DNA of 64,000 nt, from NCBI RefSeq assembly GCF_002198675.1, contig NZ_MWLL01000082.1, forward strand, positions 1-64,000. Direction: 5' to 3'. Position 1 is the stretch's first letter. Every line of letters begins with the position of its first letter. The position numbers and the translations under genes were made by a program. The notes below the pieces were generated by a model. The model saw nothing but the letters and a program-made list of their open reading frames with translations. It did no database searches and was not told the DNA's origin. Shown here in pieces: positions 34,479 through 42,184 of the stretch. The DNA comes from Kineosporia sp. R_H_3 (GTDB lineage: Bacteria > Actinomycetota > Actinomycetes > Actinomycetales > Kineosporiaceae).

Positions 34479-35558
34479 GTGTCGTTGAGCAAGGCCGACC
34501 CCAGATCGTCCACGCCCACGAGGTTCGTCCGACTCGCTGTGGCTGTGTCCCTCGTCGTCCCCCTGATGGGCCTGGCGAGCGCCGCGCAGGCGTCGCCCGC
34601 CGCCGACATCCGGGCGGTGCAGAAGAAGGTCGACACGCTGCAGCACCAGGCCGAGGTGGCCTCGGAGGAGTACAACGACACCCGCGAGGAGCTCAAGGGC
34701 CTCGAGGTGCGCGTGAAGGCGGCGCAGACCCGCCTGGAGCAGCAGCGCGCCCGGGTCCAGGAGTCCCGCCGGATGGTCGGCCGGCTCGCGGCCGAGTCCT
34801 ACCGCAACGGCGACCTCGGCACCCTCGAGCTCTACCTCGGTGACAACCCCGACGCGCTCCTCGCGCAGTCCGGCGTCGTCGAGACCCTCGCCGACCGGCA
34901 GGTCTCCGCGATCGCGCGGCTCAAGGAGTCGCAGCGCAAGCTCGCGGCCGACACCGCCGACCTCGGCCGGCAGGAGGCCAAGGTCAAGGCCGGCCAGGCC
35001 AAGCTCGCGGCGAAGAAGAAGGAAGTCGAGCGCAAGCTCTCCGAGGCCAAGGCCCTCCTGTCCCGGCTCACCGCGGCGCAGCGGGCGGCCCTCGAGCGGG
35101 CGAGCCGTGACGCGGCCCGCCAGGCGCTCGAGAACGCCGGCGGCGGCGACTCCGGTGACGGCGGCGGCGCGGGTGGCGGGCTCGACTGCGGCTCGATCGG
35201 CATCGACGCCCCGACCGCGCGGGTCAAGAAGGTCCTCGACTTCGCATGCGCCCAGCTCGGCAAGCCGTACGTGTGGGCGGCCGACGGCCCCGGCAGCTAT
35301 GACTGCAGCGGGTTCACGATGCGCTCGTGGCAGCAGGGCGGCGTCTCGCTCCCGCACAGCTCGCGGCTCCAGGCGGGCTACGGCACGCGGGTCTCGCGGG
35401 CCAACCTGCGCCCCGGCGACCTCGTGTTCTTCTACAGCCCGATCAGCCACGTCGGCATCTACGTCGGCAACGGCCTCATGATCCACGCCCCGCACAGCGG
35501 TGACGTCGTCAAGATCGCGCCGCTGCACAGCAACCTCACCGCGGCCACCCGGCTCTGA
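34479..35558 (+). CDS. Secreted NlpC/P60 peptidoglycan hydrolase with coiled coil (RipA-like)
   Basis: A 359-residue secreted endopeptidase that cuts peptidoglycan stem peptides. A signal peptide (about 1-42, FVRLAVAVSLVVPLMGLASA) precedes a long coiled coil (about 45-215: DIRAVQKKVDTLQHQAEVAS and KVKAGQAKLAAKKKEVERKL), a Gly-rich linker, and an NlpC/P60 domain with the triad Cys276 (YDCSGF), His324 (SHVGIYVG) and His336 (MIHAPHSGD). The architecture is that of RipA/RpfB-interacting hydrolases and fits Rv2190c-type genes beside pimB'. The GTG at 34479 is used because it gives a normal signal peptide. A long leader and an operator-like cluster precede it; a 17-bp hairpin follows. Confidence 0.93.
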   Translation: MSLSKADPRSSTPTRFVRLAVAVSLVVPLMGLASAAQASPAADIRAVQKKVDTLQHQAEVASEEYNDTREELKGLEVRVKAAQTRLEQQRARVQESRRMVGRLAAESYRNGDLGTLELYLGDNPDALLAQSGVVETLADRQVSAIARLKESQRKLAADTADLGRQEAKVKAGQAKLAAKKKEVERKLSEAKALLSRLTAAQRAALERASRDAARQALENAGGGDSGDGGGAGGGLDCGSIGIDAPTARVKKVLDFACAQLGKPYVWAADGPGSYDCSGFTMRSWQQGGVSLPHSSRLQAGYGTRVSRANLRPGDLVFFYSPISHVGIYVGNGLMIHAPHSGDVVKIAPLHSNLTAATRL

Positions 35559-35579
35559 CCCGGCCCGACCGCACGACCT

Positions 35580-35619
35580 CACGGAGGGCGTCCCCGCGCG
35601 AGCGGGGGCGCCCTCCGTG
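35580..35619 (+). terminator. Hairpin terminator after the NlpC/P60 gene
   Basis: Arms 35580-35597 and 35602-35619 pair along 18 positions with one T-G pair, closed by a GCGA tetraloop. It begins 21 bases after the stop. The next -10 box follows 6 bases later. Confidence 0.8.
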
Positions 35620-35624
35620 CGTCG

Positions 35625-35630
35625 TACGCT
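35625..35630 (+). promoter_or_regulatory. -10 box for leaderless HExxH peptidase transcript
   Basis: TACGCT ends 7 bases before the GTG at 35638, directly after the terminator, and decides the start. Confidence 0.55.
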
Positions 35631-35637
35631 GAGCGGC

Positions 35638-37203
35638 GTGCCCGGGCCGGACGATCTCGCGGCCGGCGCCGCGCGGCCGTCCCGCCGCGGTACCCGGCGG
35701 CTCCGGGCCGGCGCCGTGCTCGCCGGCAGCGTCCTCGTGGTCGGCCTGGCCGCCGTGCCGGCCGGCGCCGCCGCCGACCGGGCCACCTGCGTGCCGGCCC
35801 TCGCGCTGCGCGGCACCGCCGGGGTGCCGGTCGACCCGGCGGGGGTCCCGGATCAGGGGGAGCGGGCCGCTCTCGGCCCCGTCGCGGCGCTGCTCGCGGG
35901 CCGGGACCGTGCCGTCGTCGGCGGCGTCCCCGCCCAGGGGTTGACCGGCACCGCGGCGCAGGTCGTGGCACGGCTGCGGGACGTCCCCGTCACGGTGTGG
36001 TCGTCCCGGGTCGTCGCGGTCCCGGCCCCGCCCGACGGGTCCGCCGCGGCGCCCGTGCCGGGGCGGGGGAGCGACGTGCGGGTCGCCGTCCGGGTCGAGG
36101 TGCGGTACCGGCTCGAGGGGGACGTCCACGACACGGTCCGGGACCGGCTCGTCGTCGCCACCGCGGCGGCCGGCTGCTGGCGGCTCGCGGCCGACGGCCC
36201 GGACCGGGCGACCGGTGCGGTGCCGGACCTGTGGGACCTCGGCCCGCTCCGGGTCGAGCGGTCCGGGCGGGTCGTGGCGGTCGCGTCGGCCCGGCTCGAC
36301 GACGGGCTCGTCCGGCAGGTCGCCGGGGACACCGAGGCCGCCGCGGAGGGCGTGGACGCCGTCTGGGGGACCGCCTGGCGCCGGAACACCGTCCTGCTGC
36401 TGCCCGGCACCCTCGAGGACGCCGCGGTGCTCTCCCGGGGCGACGCGGCCTCGATGGCCCAGCTCGCGGCCGTGACCTACGGGCCGTCGTCCGCCCACGG
36501 CCAGGACGGCTCCGCGTTCGGCGACCAGCGGGTGCTCTTCGTGCCCGGGGCGCTCACCTCGCTCACGACGACCGGGCGCCGGTTCGTCCTCGCGCACGAG
36601 CTGACCCACGAGGCGACCGCGAGCGGGGCACGCTTCTCCGTGCCGATCTGGCTCTCCGAGTGCTTCGCGGACGTCGTCGGGTTCTCGGCGATCGGCGCCT
36701 CCGCCGCGGACGTCGACCGGTACGTCGAGGCCGACCTGCGCGCCGCGGACCTCGACCGGCTGCCGGCGTCCCTGCCGGACGTCGCGACCTTCGACCCCGC
36801 GCTCGGCGAGGTGGCCGCCGCCTACGCGCTCTCGGACGCCGCGTGCCTCGCGCTCGGTGACGGTCACCGGCCGGGGCGGCTCGCCCGGGTCTACCGGACC
36901 GCGGCCGGCACGGTGGACCCCGCTGCGGTGCCGCCCGCGGCCGGTGCGGCCGCGCCGTGGGCGGGGCCGGTCCTCGAAGGGCTGCGCGGGGGCGTCGAGG
37001 GCGGCGCCGCCGGGTCGTCGTCCGGGTCGTCGTCCGGGCCGGCGCCGTCGGACCCGCCGACCCCGGGCCAGGACCCGAACGCCGCGGACGCCGCGGCCCT
37101 GAGGGCCGCGCTGGCCTCGGTGGGGACCGACGAGGCGCGGCTCGTCGCGGCATGGCATCGTCGGGTCGTCGACCTCGTCGGACCACTACCCGGGAGCCGT
37201 TGA
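35638..37203 (+). CDS. Membrane-anchored or secreted HExxH zinc metallopeptidase-like protein
   Basis: A 521-residue protein. Residues 1-25 are basic, then a hydrophobic signal or anchor (AGAVLAGSVLVVGLAAVPAGA) at about 24-45 directs it outward. The first half (about 45-300) has no recognised motif. A gluzincin-like site follows: AHELTHEATA gives His320, Glu321 and His324, and WLSECFAD gives Glu341. The last 70 residues contain an SSG/SSSG-rich linker and a helical end. A peptidase acting outside the membrane is likely; substrate is unknown. Its stop overlaps the pimB' start by one base (TGATG), so it is co-translated with a lipid mannosyltransferase. Confidence 0.82.
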   Translation: MPGPDDLAAGAARPSRRGTRRLRAGAVLAGSVLVVGLAAVPAGAAADRATCVPALALRGTAGVPVDPAGVPDQGERAALGPVAALLAGRDRAVVGGVPAQGLTGTAAQVVARLRDVPVTVWSSRVVAVPAPPDGSAAAPVPGRGSDVRVAVRVEVRYRLEGDVHDTVRDRLVVATAAAGCWRLAADGPDRATGAVPDLWDLGPLRVERSGRVVAVASARLDDGLVRQVAGDTEAAAEGVDAVWGTAWRRNTVLLLPGTLEDAAVLSRGDAASMAQLAAVTYGPSSAHGQDGSAFGDQRVLFVPGALTSLTTTGRRFVLAHELTHEATASGARFSVPIWLSECFADVVGFSAIGASAADVDRYVEADLRAADLDRLPASLPDVATFDPALGEVAAAYALSDAACLALGDGHRPGRLARVYRTAAGTVDPAAVPPAAGAAAPWAGPVLEGLRGGVEGGAAGSSSGSSSGPAPSDPPTPGQDPNAADAAALRAALASVGTDEARLVAAWHRRVVDLVGPLPGSR

Positions 37204-38345
37204 TGGCCCGCACTCTCGTCGTGACGAACGACTTCCCGCCCCGCACCGGTGGCATCGAGTCGTTCGTCCTCGCGATGGCGCGCCGGTTCCCGCCGGACGA
37301 GGTCGTCGTCCACACCGCCCGCCAGCGCGGCGACGCGGCCTTCGACGCGACCCTCGACTTCCCCGTCGTCCGCGACCCGTCGCCGCTCATGGTGCCGACG
37401 CCGCAGATCGCCCGCCGCGCCGCGCAGATCGCCCGGAGCGAGGGCTGCGACCGGGTGTGGTTCGGGGCCGCCGCACCGCTCGGGCTCATGGCGCCGACGC
37501 TGCGCGCGGCCGGCGTCGGGCGGACCGTCGCGACGACCCACGGCCACGAGGTGTGGTGGTCGACGGTCCCCGCGACCAGGCCGCTCATGCGTCGCATCGG
37601 CGAGGTCAACGACGTCGTCACCTACCTCGGCGAGTACTGCCGAGGCCGGATCGCACCCGCGCTGAGCCCGGCCGCCCGGGAGCGGATGGTCCAGTTCACC
37701 CCGGGCGTCGACGACTCGACGTTCCGGCCCGGCTGCGGCGGCGACGAGGTGCGCCGCCGGCTCGGCCTGGCCGACCGGCCCGTCGTCGTCTGCATCTCGC
37801 GGATGGTCGCCCGCAAGGGGCAGGACGTGCTCGTCCGGGCGCTGCCGCTGCTGCGCCGCCGGGTGCCGGACGCCGCGCTGCTCCTCGTCGGCGACGGTCC
37901 CTACCGCCGCAGGGTCGAGTCCCTCGTCGACGCGCTCGGGCTGCGCGAGCACGTCGTCCTCACGGGCCGGGTGCCCTGGGACGAGACACCGGCGTACTAC
38001 GACGCCGGCGACGTCTTCTGCATGCCGACCCGGACCAGGCTCATGGGGCTGGAGCCCGAGGCGCTCGGGATCTGCTACCTCGAGGCTGCGGCGACCGGCA
38101 TCCCGGTCGTCGCCGGCGACTCCGGCGGGGCCCCGGACGCCGTCCTCGACGGGCGCAACGGGCTCGTCGTCGACGGCCGGGACGCGCGGGCCGTCGCGGA
38201 CGCGTGCGCGACATTCCTCGAGGACCGGGAGCTGTCGGCGGCCTTCGGGATGCGCGGGCGGGAGTGGGTCGCCCGGCAGTGGCGCTGGGACGACCTCGCG
38301 CTACGGCTTCAGGGGCTGCTGGCGGGGGAGCCGGTCGGCGGCTGA
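37203..38345 (+). CDS. pimB: GT4 mannosyltransferase PimB' (phosphatidylinositol mannoside synthesis)
   Basis: A 380-residue GT-B glycosyltransferase of family 4. It opens MARTLVVTNDFPPRTGGIES with the acceptor-side GG motif, has TTHGHEVWWSTVPATRPL, the C-terminal domain start VVCISRMVARKGQDVLVRAL, and the donor-binding EALGICYLEAAATGIPVVAG with the E-x7-E pair. This matches PimB', which adds the second mannose to phosphatidylinositol on the inner membrane face. In M. tuberculosis pimB' (Rv2188c) lies near fadD15 and the NlpC/P60 gene, as it does here except for the inserted Tad block. ATG overlaps the preceding stop by one base. Its 3' end overlaps the next, convergent gene by 37 bases. Confidence 0.9.
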   Translation: MARTLVVTNDFPPRTGGIESFVLAMARRFPPDEVVVHTARQRGDAAFDATLDFPVVRDPSPLMVPTPQIARRAAQIARSEGCDRVWFGAAAPLGLMAPTLRAAGVGRTVATTHGHEVWWSTVPATRPLMRRIGEVNDVVTYLGEYCRGRIAPALSPAARERMVQFTPGVDDSTFRPGCGGDEVRRRLGLADRPVVVCISRMVARKGQDVLVRALPLLRRRVPDAALLLVGDGPYRRRVESLVDALGLREHVVLTGRVPWDETPAYYDAGDVFCMPTRTRLMGLEPEALGICYLEAAATGIPVVAGDSGGAPDAVLDGRNGLVVDGRDARAVADACATFLEDRELSAAFGMRGREWVARQWRWDDLALRLQGLLAGEPVGG

Positions 38346-39736
38346 ACGGCCGCGTCCTCCGTCGCGTCGTCTGTTGCCTCATCTGTCGCGCCGTCCGCCG
38401 GGTGCTCCTGCGGGAGCGCCCAGGACAGCACGACGAGCGCGACGACGAGCCAGTACTGGTTGTAGAAGGCCTGCTTGTTGACGAGGTTCGCCGCCGCGAG
38501 GACGAGGGCGCACCAGCGCAGCAGCTCGGCGACCCCGGGCCGCCTGCGCCGCACCGTGAGGGCGACCGCGGCGACGGTGCCGACGACGACGAGCCCGGTG
38601 AGCCAGAACGGCGGGCTCCAGCCGAGGTCGTTGACCGCCGCGAGGTAGAGGGTGTTCGAGAACTTCAGCGCGGGGAAGGTCACGAGGTACGTCACGGTGT
38701 CGTGCCACATGTCGGCGGGCGCCGTGAGGAACCACGGGGCGACGAGCCCGCCCGCGACGAGCCCGGCGAGGACCGTGCGGCGCAGCCCGAACCGGTGCCA
38801 GAGAGCCAGCACCGGCAGCAGGACGGCGATGTGCTGCTTGCTCGCGAGCGCGAGACCGACGAGGAGGACGGCGACCCAGGTCCGGTGCCGGAGCAGCGCG
38901 ACCGCGGCACCGGCGAGGCAGGCGAGCAGCAGCGGCTCGGTCCAGGCCTGCTCGGCCTGGGTCGCCGTCCCGGGCAGCAGGAGCAGGACGGCGCCAGCGA
39001 TTGGGCCGGCGACGGGCGTCGCGGCGTCCGGAGCGGCGGCGGCCGTCGTCCGCGACGCGGCGCGGAGCGCGAGCGCCGCGAGGAGCATCGCCGCGAGCAG
39101 CGCCCAGCGCACGTCGCCGAGCAGCCAGCGGCCGGGGGAGACGAGCGCACCGGTCCACGGCAGGTAGGTGAAGGCCCGCATGATCCCCGGCGGCCCGACC
39201 CAGACCTCGGAGTACGCGTTGTGCCCCGAGCCGAGCGCGTCGGCGAAGCCCTGGAGGGTGTACCAGACGTCGATCCGCGGGGCCGGGTCGAGCCGGACCA
39301 GCGCCGCCACGACCGCGGTGTGGCCGAGCGCCGCGACGAGCAGCGCGGCGTCCGCCGCACGCCGCCACGGCACGAGGAGCACCCCGGCCGCCAGGAACGC
39401 CGTCCCGGCCATGGCGACCCGGACGCCGACGGCGGCGTCCGGCGGGACGTAGGAGTAGCCGCGGACGCCGGCCGTGACGACGCCGCACACGGCGAGCGCG
39501 AGCGCGCCGGTCGCCCGGGCCAGCCGGACCGGCGCACCGTCCCGCCCGAGCCGCACCGCGAGCAGGACCGCGGCCGCGACGTAGACCGCGACGATCCAGA
39601 GCCGGTACCGGACGACGCTGTGCGTCATCGCCGCGGTGACGGCCCCGAGGACGACGACCCCGATGACGGCGTGCGCGCTGCCGGTGGACGGTTCGCGGGC
39701 GGGTGCCGCGGGCTCGGTGCGGGTCAGCAGGGGCAC
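38309..39736 (-). CDS. Multi-pass membrane protein, GT-C/GT87-like mannosyltransferase candidate
   Basis: A 475-residue protein with about eleven hydrophobic segments. Between helices it has IDVWYTLQGFADALGSGHNA, and WVGPPGIMRAFTYLPWTG with a Pro-rich outer loop typical of GT-C or DUF2029 (GT87) enzymes that use polyprenyl-phosphate mannose. TEPLLLACLAGAA and LALASKQHIAVLLPVLAL are further features of that group. The C-terminal tail is a DATDEATDDAT-like repeat. GTG start with TAGGCT 6 bases upstream. It overlaps the end of pimB' by 37 bases on the other strand. The family call is moderate; polytopic membrane topology is certain. Confidence 0.75.
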   Translation of the reverse strand: MPLLTRTEPAAPAREPSTGSAHAVIGVVVLGAVTAAMTHSVVRYRLWIVAVYVAAAVLLAVRLGRDGAPVRLARATGALALAVCGVVTAGVRGYSYVPPDAAVGVRVAMAGTAFLAAGVLLVPWRRAADAALLVAALGHTAVVAALVRLDPAPRIDVWYTLQGFADALGSGHNAYSEVWVGPPGIMRAFTYLPWTGALVSPGRWLLGDVRWALLAAMLLAALALRAASRTTAAAAPDAATPVAGPIAGAVLLLLPGTATQAEQAWTEPLLLACLAGAAVALLRHRTWVAVLLVGLALASKQHIAVLLPVLALWHRFGLRRTVLAGLVAGGLVAPWFLTAPADMWHDTVTYLVTFPALKFSNTLYLAAVNDLGWSPPFWLTGLVVVGTVAAVALTVRRRRPGVAELLRWCALVLAAANLVNKQAFYNQYWLVVALVVLSWALPQEHPADGATDEATDDATEDAAVQPPTGSPASSP

Positions 39737-39742
39737 CGGGTG

Positions 39743-39748
39743 AGCCTA
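39743..39748 (-). promoter_or_regulatory. -10 box for leaderless GT-C-like gene transcript
   Basis: TAGGCT on the minus strand ends 6 bases before the GTG at 39736, so this gene has its own promoter despite the upstream gene being only 23 bases away. Confidence 0.5.
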
Positions 39749-39759
39749 GCGAGGCCGGG

Positions 39760-41313
39760 TCAGCGGTTCGGAACGAGAAGAACGTCCTGCCCGTCGCGCA
39801 GCTCGACCCGCCAGCTCTTCTCCCGGACGAGGAGCTGGACGAGGGGAGCGTCGGCCGGGAGGACGAAGGCGTCCGGCCTGAAGGAGTCGACCGTCGTCTG
39901 CCAGCCGGGGCCCAGGTTGGGGGCGTCGGTCACCGCCGTGATCCGCTCCGCCCCCCACATGTCGGCCCGGCCGTCGATGACGAGCAGAGCCTTGCCCTCA
40001 CTGCGCAGCGCGAGCACGCCACTGGCGTTGTAGCCGTTGAACACCCGGACGGGACGGTCCGACGCCGCGAGGTGGTCGGCGATCCCGACGGCCGGAAGCG
40101 TGCTCCAGGGGTCGGTGCGGGCCATCGACGCGCCGACGTACACGGCGCCGGAGACCACGATGCCGAGCGCCAGCGCCAGCAGGGCGGCCCCTTCACGAGG
40201 CCCGGACGGATGGGTGAGCTTGCGGGCGGCTCGTCCCCAGGCCCGGTCCGCGGCATTGAGCGCGGCCGGCGCGATGAGGAGTGCCGCGACCGCCACGTTC
40301 CGGAAGGCGAGCATCCCGAAGGCTGTCCAGAGCAGGACCCAGAGGATCTCGACACGGGGGATCTCGTCGGTGGGCCGACTGAGCCAGGCGACGACGGCGA
40401 CGAGGGGCAGCAGCGCGAACGCCACGGTGAACGGATGCGTCAGTGTCGTCGGGAGCCACTCACCGATCACTCCGGACGTCGCTCCCCGGAACCGCAGCGG
40501 CAGGAGGAAGGACTCCGGTCCCCACGGGTTCACCAGACCTGCGAGCGAGGCCCCCGCGCACACCAGGGCGGGCCGGACGACGGGAGTCGTGCGCCGGTCG
40601 ATGCTCGCCCCGACGGCGACGAGCGCGAAGGCGAACGGGGCGAGGATCCACAACCCGTGGATCTGCGCCCAGAGCAACGACGCCGCGGCCACCGCGAGTA
40701 CCGGCGGTCTCGCGGCGTGCGTCCACAACCGCACGCCGCACCAGCCGAGGCCGAGGACGAAGACGAACGACAGGGTCTGCGGACGGTCCTGGACGAGCCC
40801 TGTGAGGACGACGAGCATGACGAGGAAGATCGGAACGCTGAGTGCCGCGGGCCGTCGCGGCATGAGTGTCGCTGCCAGCAGCGCGGCGAGCACGAGAAGC
40901 AGGACGAGTCGTGAGGCGACGAGGGCATGCCAGCCGAAGGCGTCGACACCGCCCGCCATGAGGACCTCGCTGAGCCACTGCGACGTCCGCCAGGACGGTG
41001 CAGGGACTCCGAGCCAGGCGCTCCCGAGGTCCGAGAACCTGTGCTCTCGAAGGATCTCGCGTCCTACGGCGACGTGGACCGGTGAGTCGACGTCTCCGAG
41101 CGTCCGTCGCACGGAGAGGCTCGCGACGAGGAGACCGACGGCCGCCACGACGTGCAGCGGCGAGAGCGCTCGCAGCAGACCGTGCAGCAGGCCTCGGTGT
41201 TCCAGCTCGCTGTCGGTCGCCTGAGCGATCGACGGCCCCTCGGCGCGAGCCGAGGGGCCGTCGATGTGCAGTTCAGCGGGCTGGGGTCCGGTGACGCCGT
41301 CAGATGCAGTCAC
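39760..41313 (-). CDS. Multi-pass membrane protein of GT-C-like type next to the pilin genes
   Basis: A protein of up to 517 residues with about nine or ten membrane helices and a soluble C-terminal 120 residues (VRVFNGYNASGVLALRSEGK, MWGAERITAV). Near the first helix it has the outer segment DVDSPVHVAVGREILREHRF with an acidic pair, as in GT-C enzymes, and QDRPQTLSFVFVL. Function is unknown; glycosylation of surface material is a guess. The start is uncertain: GTG 41313 would make the strong hairpin at 41228-41265 coding, while GTG 41148 starts directly at the first helix and leaves the hairpin as terminator of flp2. Base composition is somewhat less GC-biased than in the flanking housekeeping genes. 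Confidence 0.7.
   Translation of the reverse strand: MTASDGVTGPQPAELHIDGPSARAEGPSIAQATDSELEHRGLLHGLLRALSPLHVVAAVGLLVASLSVRRTLGDVDSPVHVAVGREILREHRFSDLGSAWLGVPAPSWRTSQWLSEVLMAGGVDAFGWHALVASRLVLLLVLAALLAATLMPRRPAALSVPIFLVMLVVLTGLVQDRPQTLSFVFVLGLGWCGVRLWTHAARPPVLAVAAASLLWAQIHGLWILAPFAFALVAVGASIDRRTTPVVRPALVCAGASLAGLVNPWGPESFLLPLRFRGATSGVIGEWLPTTLTHPFTVAFALLPLVAVVAWLSRPTDEIPRVEILWVLLWTAFGMLAFRNVAVAALLIAPAALNAADRAWGRAARKLTHPSGPREGAALLALALGIVVSGAVYVGASMARTDPWSTLPAVGIADHLAASDRPVRVFNGYNASGVLALRSEGKALLVIDGRADMWGAERITAVTDAPNLGPGWQTTVDSFRPDAFVLPADAPLVQLLVREKSWRVELRDGQDVLLVPNR
41228..41265 (-). terminator. Hairpin with GCGA tetraloop downstream of the Flp pilins
   Basis: Perfect 17-bp stem, arms 41228-41244 and 41249-41265, loop of four bases. 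It begins 83 bases after the flp2 stop and has the same style as the terminator at 35580-35619. It conflicts with the longest reading of the membrane gene that overlaps it. Confidence 0.6.
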
Positions 41314-41348
41314 GCCGGAGTCGCCCGTTGGCTCGATCGAGGAGGGAC

Positions 41349-41528
41349 TCAGCAGGGCGAATTCGCCTGCGCCTCGATACAGACGCTCGTCTGCTCGAAC
41401 GTCGCCTTCGCGATGTTCCCGAGTGCGAAGACGGCGACGACGACGACGGCGGCGATCGCGGCGATCATGAGGCCGTACTCGACCGCAGACGCGCCCCGAT
41501 CACTCCGAGGAACGAGCCATCTGCGCAT
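41349..41528 (-). CDS. flp: Flp/Fap-type pilin, second copy
   Basis: A 59-residue type IVb pilin precursor. It begins MRRWLVPRSDRG, is cleaved after Gly12 by a TadV-type prepilin peptidase, and the mature part starts ASAVEYGLMIAAIAAVVVV with the conserved Glu at mature position 5 and adjacent Tyr. The hydrophobic helix runs to about residue 38 and is followed by a short tail with Cys50 and a C-terminal Cys59. It starts 4 bases after the first pilin stop, so both are made from one mRNA. It is the major or minor subunit of the Tad pilus encoded at 44683-56929. Which copy forms the fibre cannot be told. Confidence 0.88.
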   Translation of the reverse strand: MRRWLVPRSDRGASAVEYGLMIAAIAAVVVVAVFALGNIAKATFEQTSVCIEAQANSPC

Positions 41529-41532
41529 TTCG

Positions 41533-41730
41533 TCAGCAGCCAGAAGCCGTGGTCGCCTTGACGTCGATCGACGAGCAAGCGCTGGAGAAGACGTTGTTCA
41601 CGAGCGTCCCGAGACCGAACACGATCGCCACGATGACGGCGGCGATGGCGGCAACCATGAGGCCGTACTCGACAGCCGTTGCGCCGCGGTCAGCGGTCTT
41701 GCGGCTGATCTTGCGGATGTACGCGAGCAT
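41533..41730 (-). CDS. flp: Flp/Fap-type pilin, first copy
   Basis: A 65-residue type IVb pilin precursor. The leader MLAYIRKISRKTADRG ends at Gly16; the mature protein starts ATAVEYGLMVAAIAAVIVAI with Glu at mature position 5. After the helix comes a short tail with Cys52 and a C-terminal Cys65, matching the two-Cys pattern of the second copy. The ATG has AAAGGACA 7 bases upstream, one of the best ribosome sites in the window, as expected for an abundant fibre subunit. It is first in the flp1-flp2 operon, preceded by a 454-base region with A/T-rich promoter candidates. Confidence 0.92.
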   Translation of the reverse strand: MLAYIRKISRKTADRGATAVEYGLMVAAIAAVIVAIVFGLGTLVNNVFSSACSSIDVKATTASGC

Positions 41731-41943
41731 CTGGTGATGTCCTTTCAGGCCCCCGTGGCGGTATGCACCAAGGGAACCCTCTCACTCCGACAGGGGATGT
41801 TCCGACCCCCGGGCGGGGAAATCGGGAGAACGGCCGATCGCTGCTGGAGGTCTGACCGAGCGTGAAGGGCGCGCACGTTCAGATTCCGGGGGCGGCTGGA
41901 GCTATTTGTGTGACGAGTGATCGACGGACCGTGCTCGACTACG

Positions 41944-41949
41944 AAACTA
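41944..41949 (-). promoter_or_regulatory. Candidate -10 box for the pilin operon (proximal)
   Basis: TAGTTT on the minus strand, about 215 bases before the flp1 ATG. No convincing -35. Confidence 0.3.
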
Positions 41950-42092
41950 GCACCGGGTGTGACCGTACGTGGTCAGTTCGCGGATGTCCCGCGAAGTCTC
42001 CTCCGTTCCGCCGATGCGGCCTGGGGGAGCGGTTCCGGGCCGACGAGCGACGTGTTCGGCGAACGATAACGCCTGGTGATGGGGCTGCCGAA

Positions 42093-42098
42093 ATTATC
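42093..42098 (-). promoter_or_regulatory. Candidate -10 box for the pilin operon (distal)
   Basis: GATAAT in the context TGATAAT on the minus strand, the closest match to a consensus -10 in the window; ACGACA lies 19 bases upstream. It would give a leader of about 355 bases before flp1. Confidence 0.4.
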
Positions 42099-42135
42099 AC
42101 GGTGCGTAGTCGCAGGGTGTCGTCCGGACATGGAA

Positions 42136-42165
42136 CGAGGCGGCGTCCGTGTGGACGCCGCCTCG
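42136..42165 (-). terminator. Hairpin terminator after the NarL-type response regulator
   Basis: Arms 42136-42148 and 42153-42165, perfect 13-bp stem with GTGT loop, 19 bases after the stop codon on the minus strand. Confidence 0.75.
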
Positions 42166-42184
42166 GATCACTCGAAGGCCGTGC

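Larger units (their letters stand above)
41731..42184. other. 454-base region upstream of the pilin genes
   Basis: No gene is supported. An open frame at 41862-42275 on plus has no recognisable content and runs through the response-regulator end. The stretch is clearly richer in A/T than its surroundings. It holds two minus-strand promoter candidates (41944-41949 and 42093-42098) and the terminator of the response-regulator gene (42136-42165). The pilin mRNA would have a leader of more than 200 bases. Confidence 0.6.
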
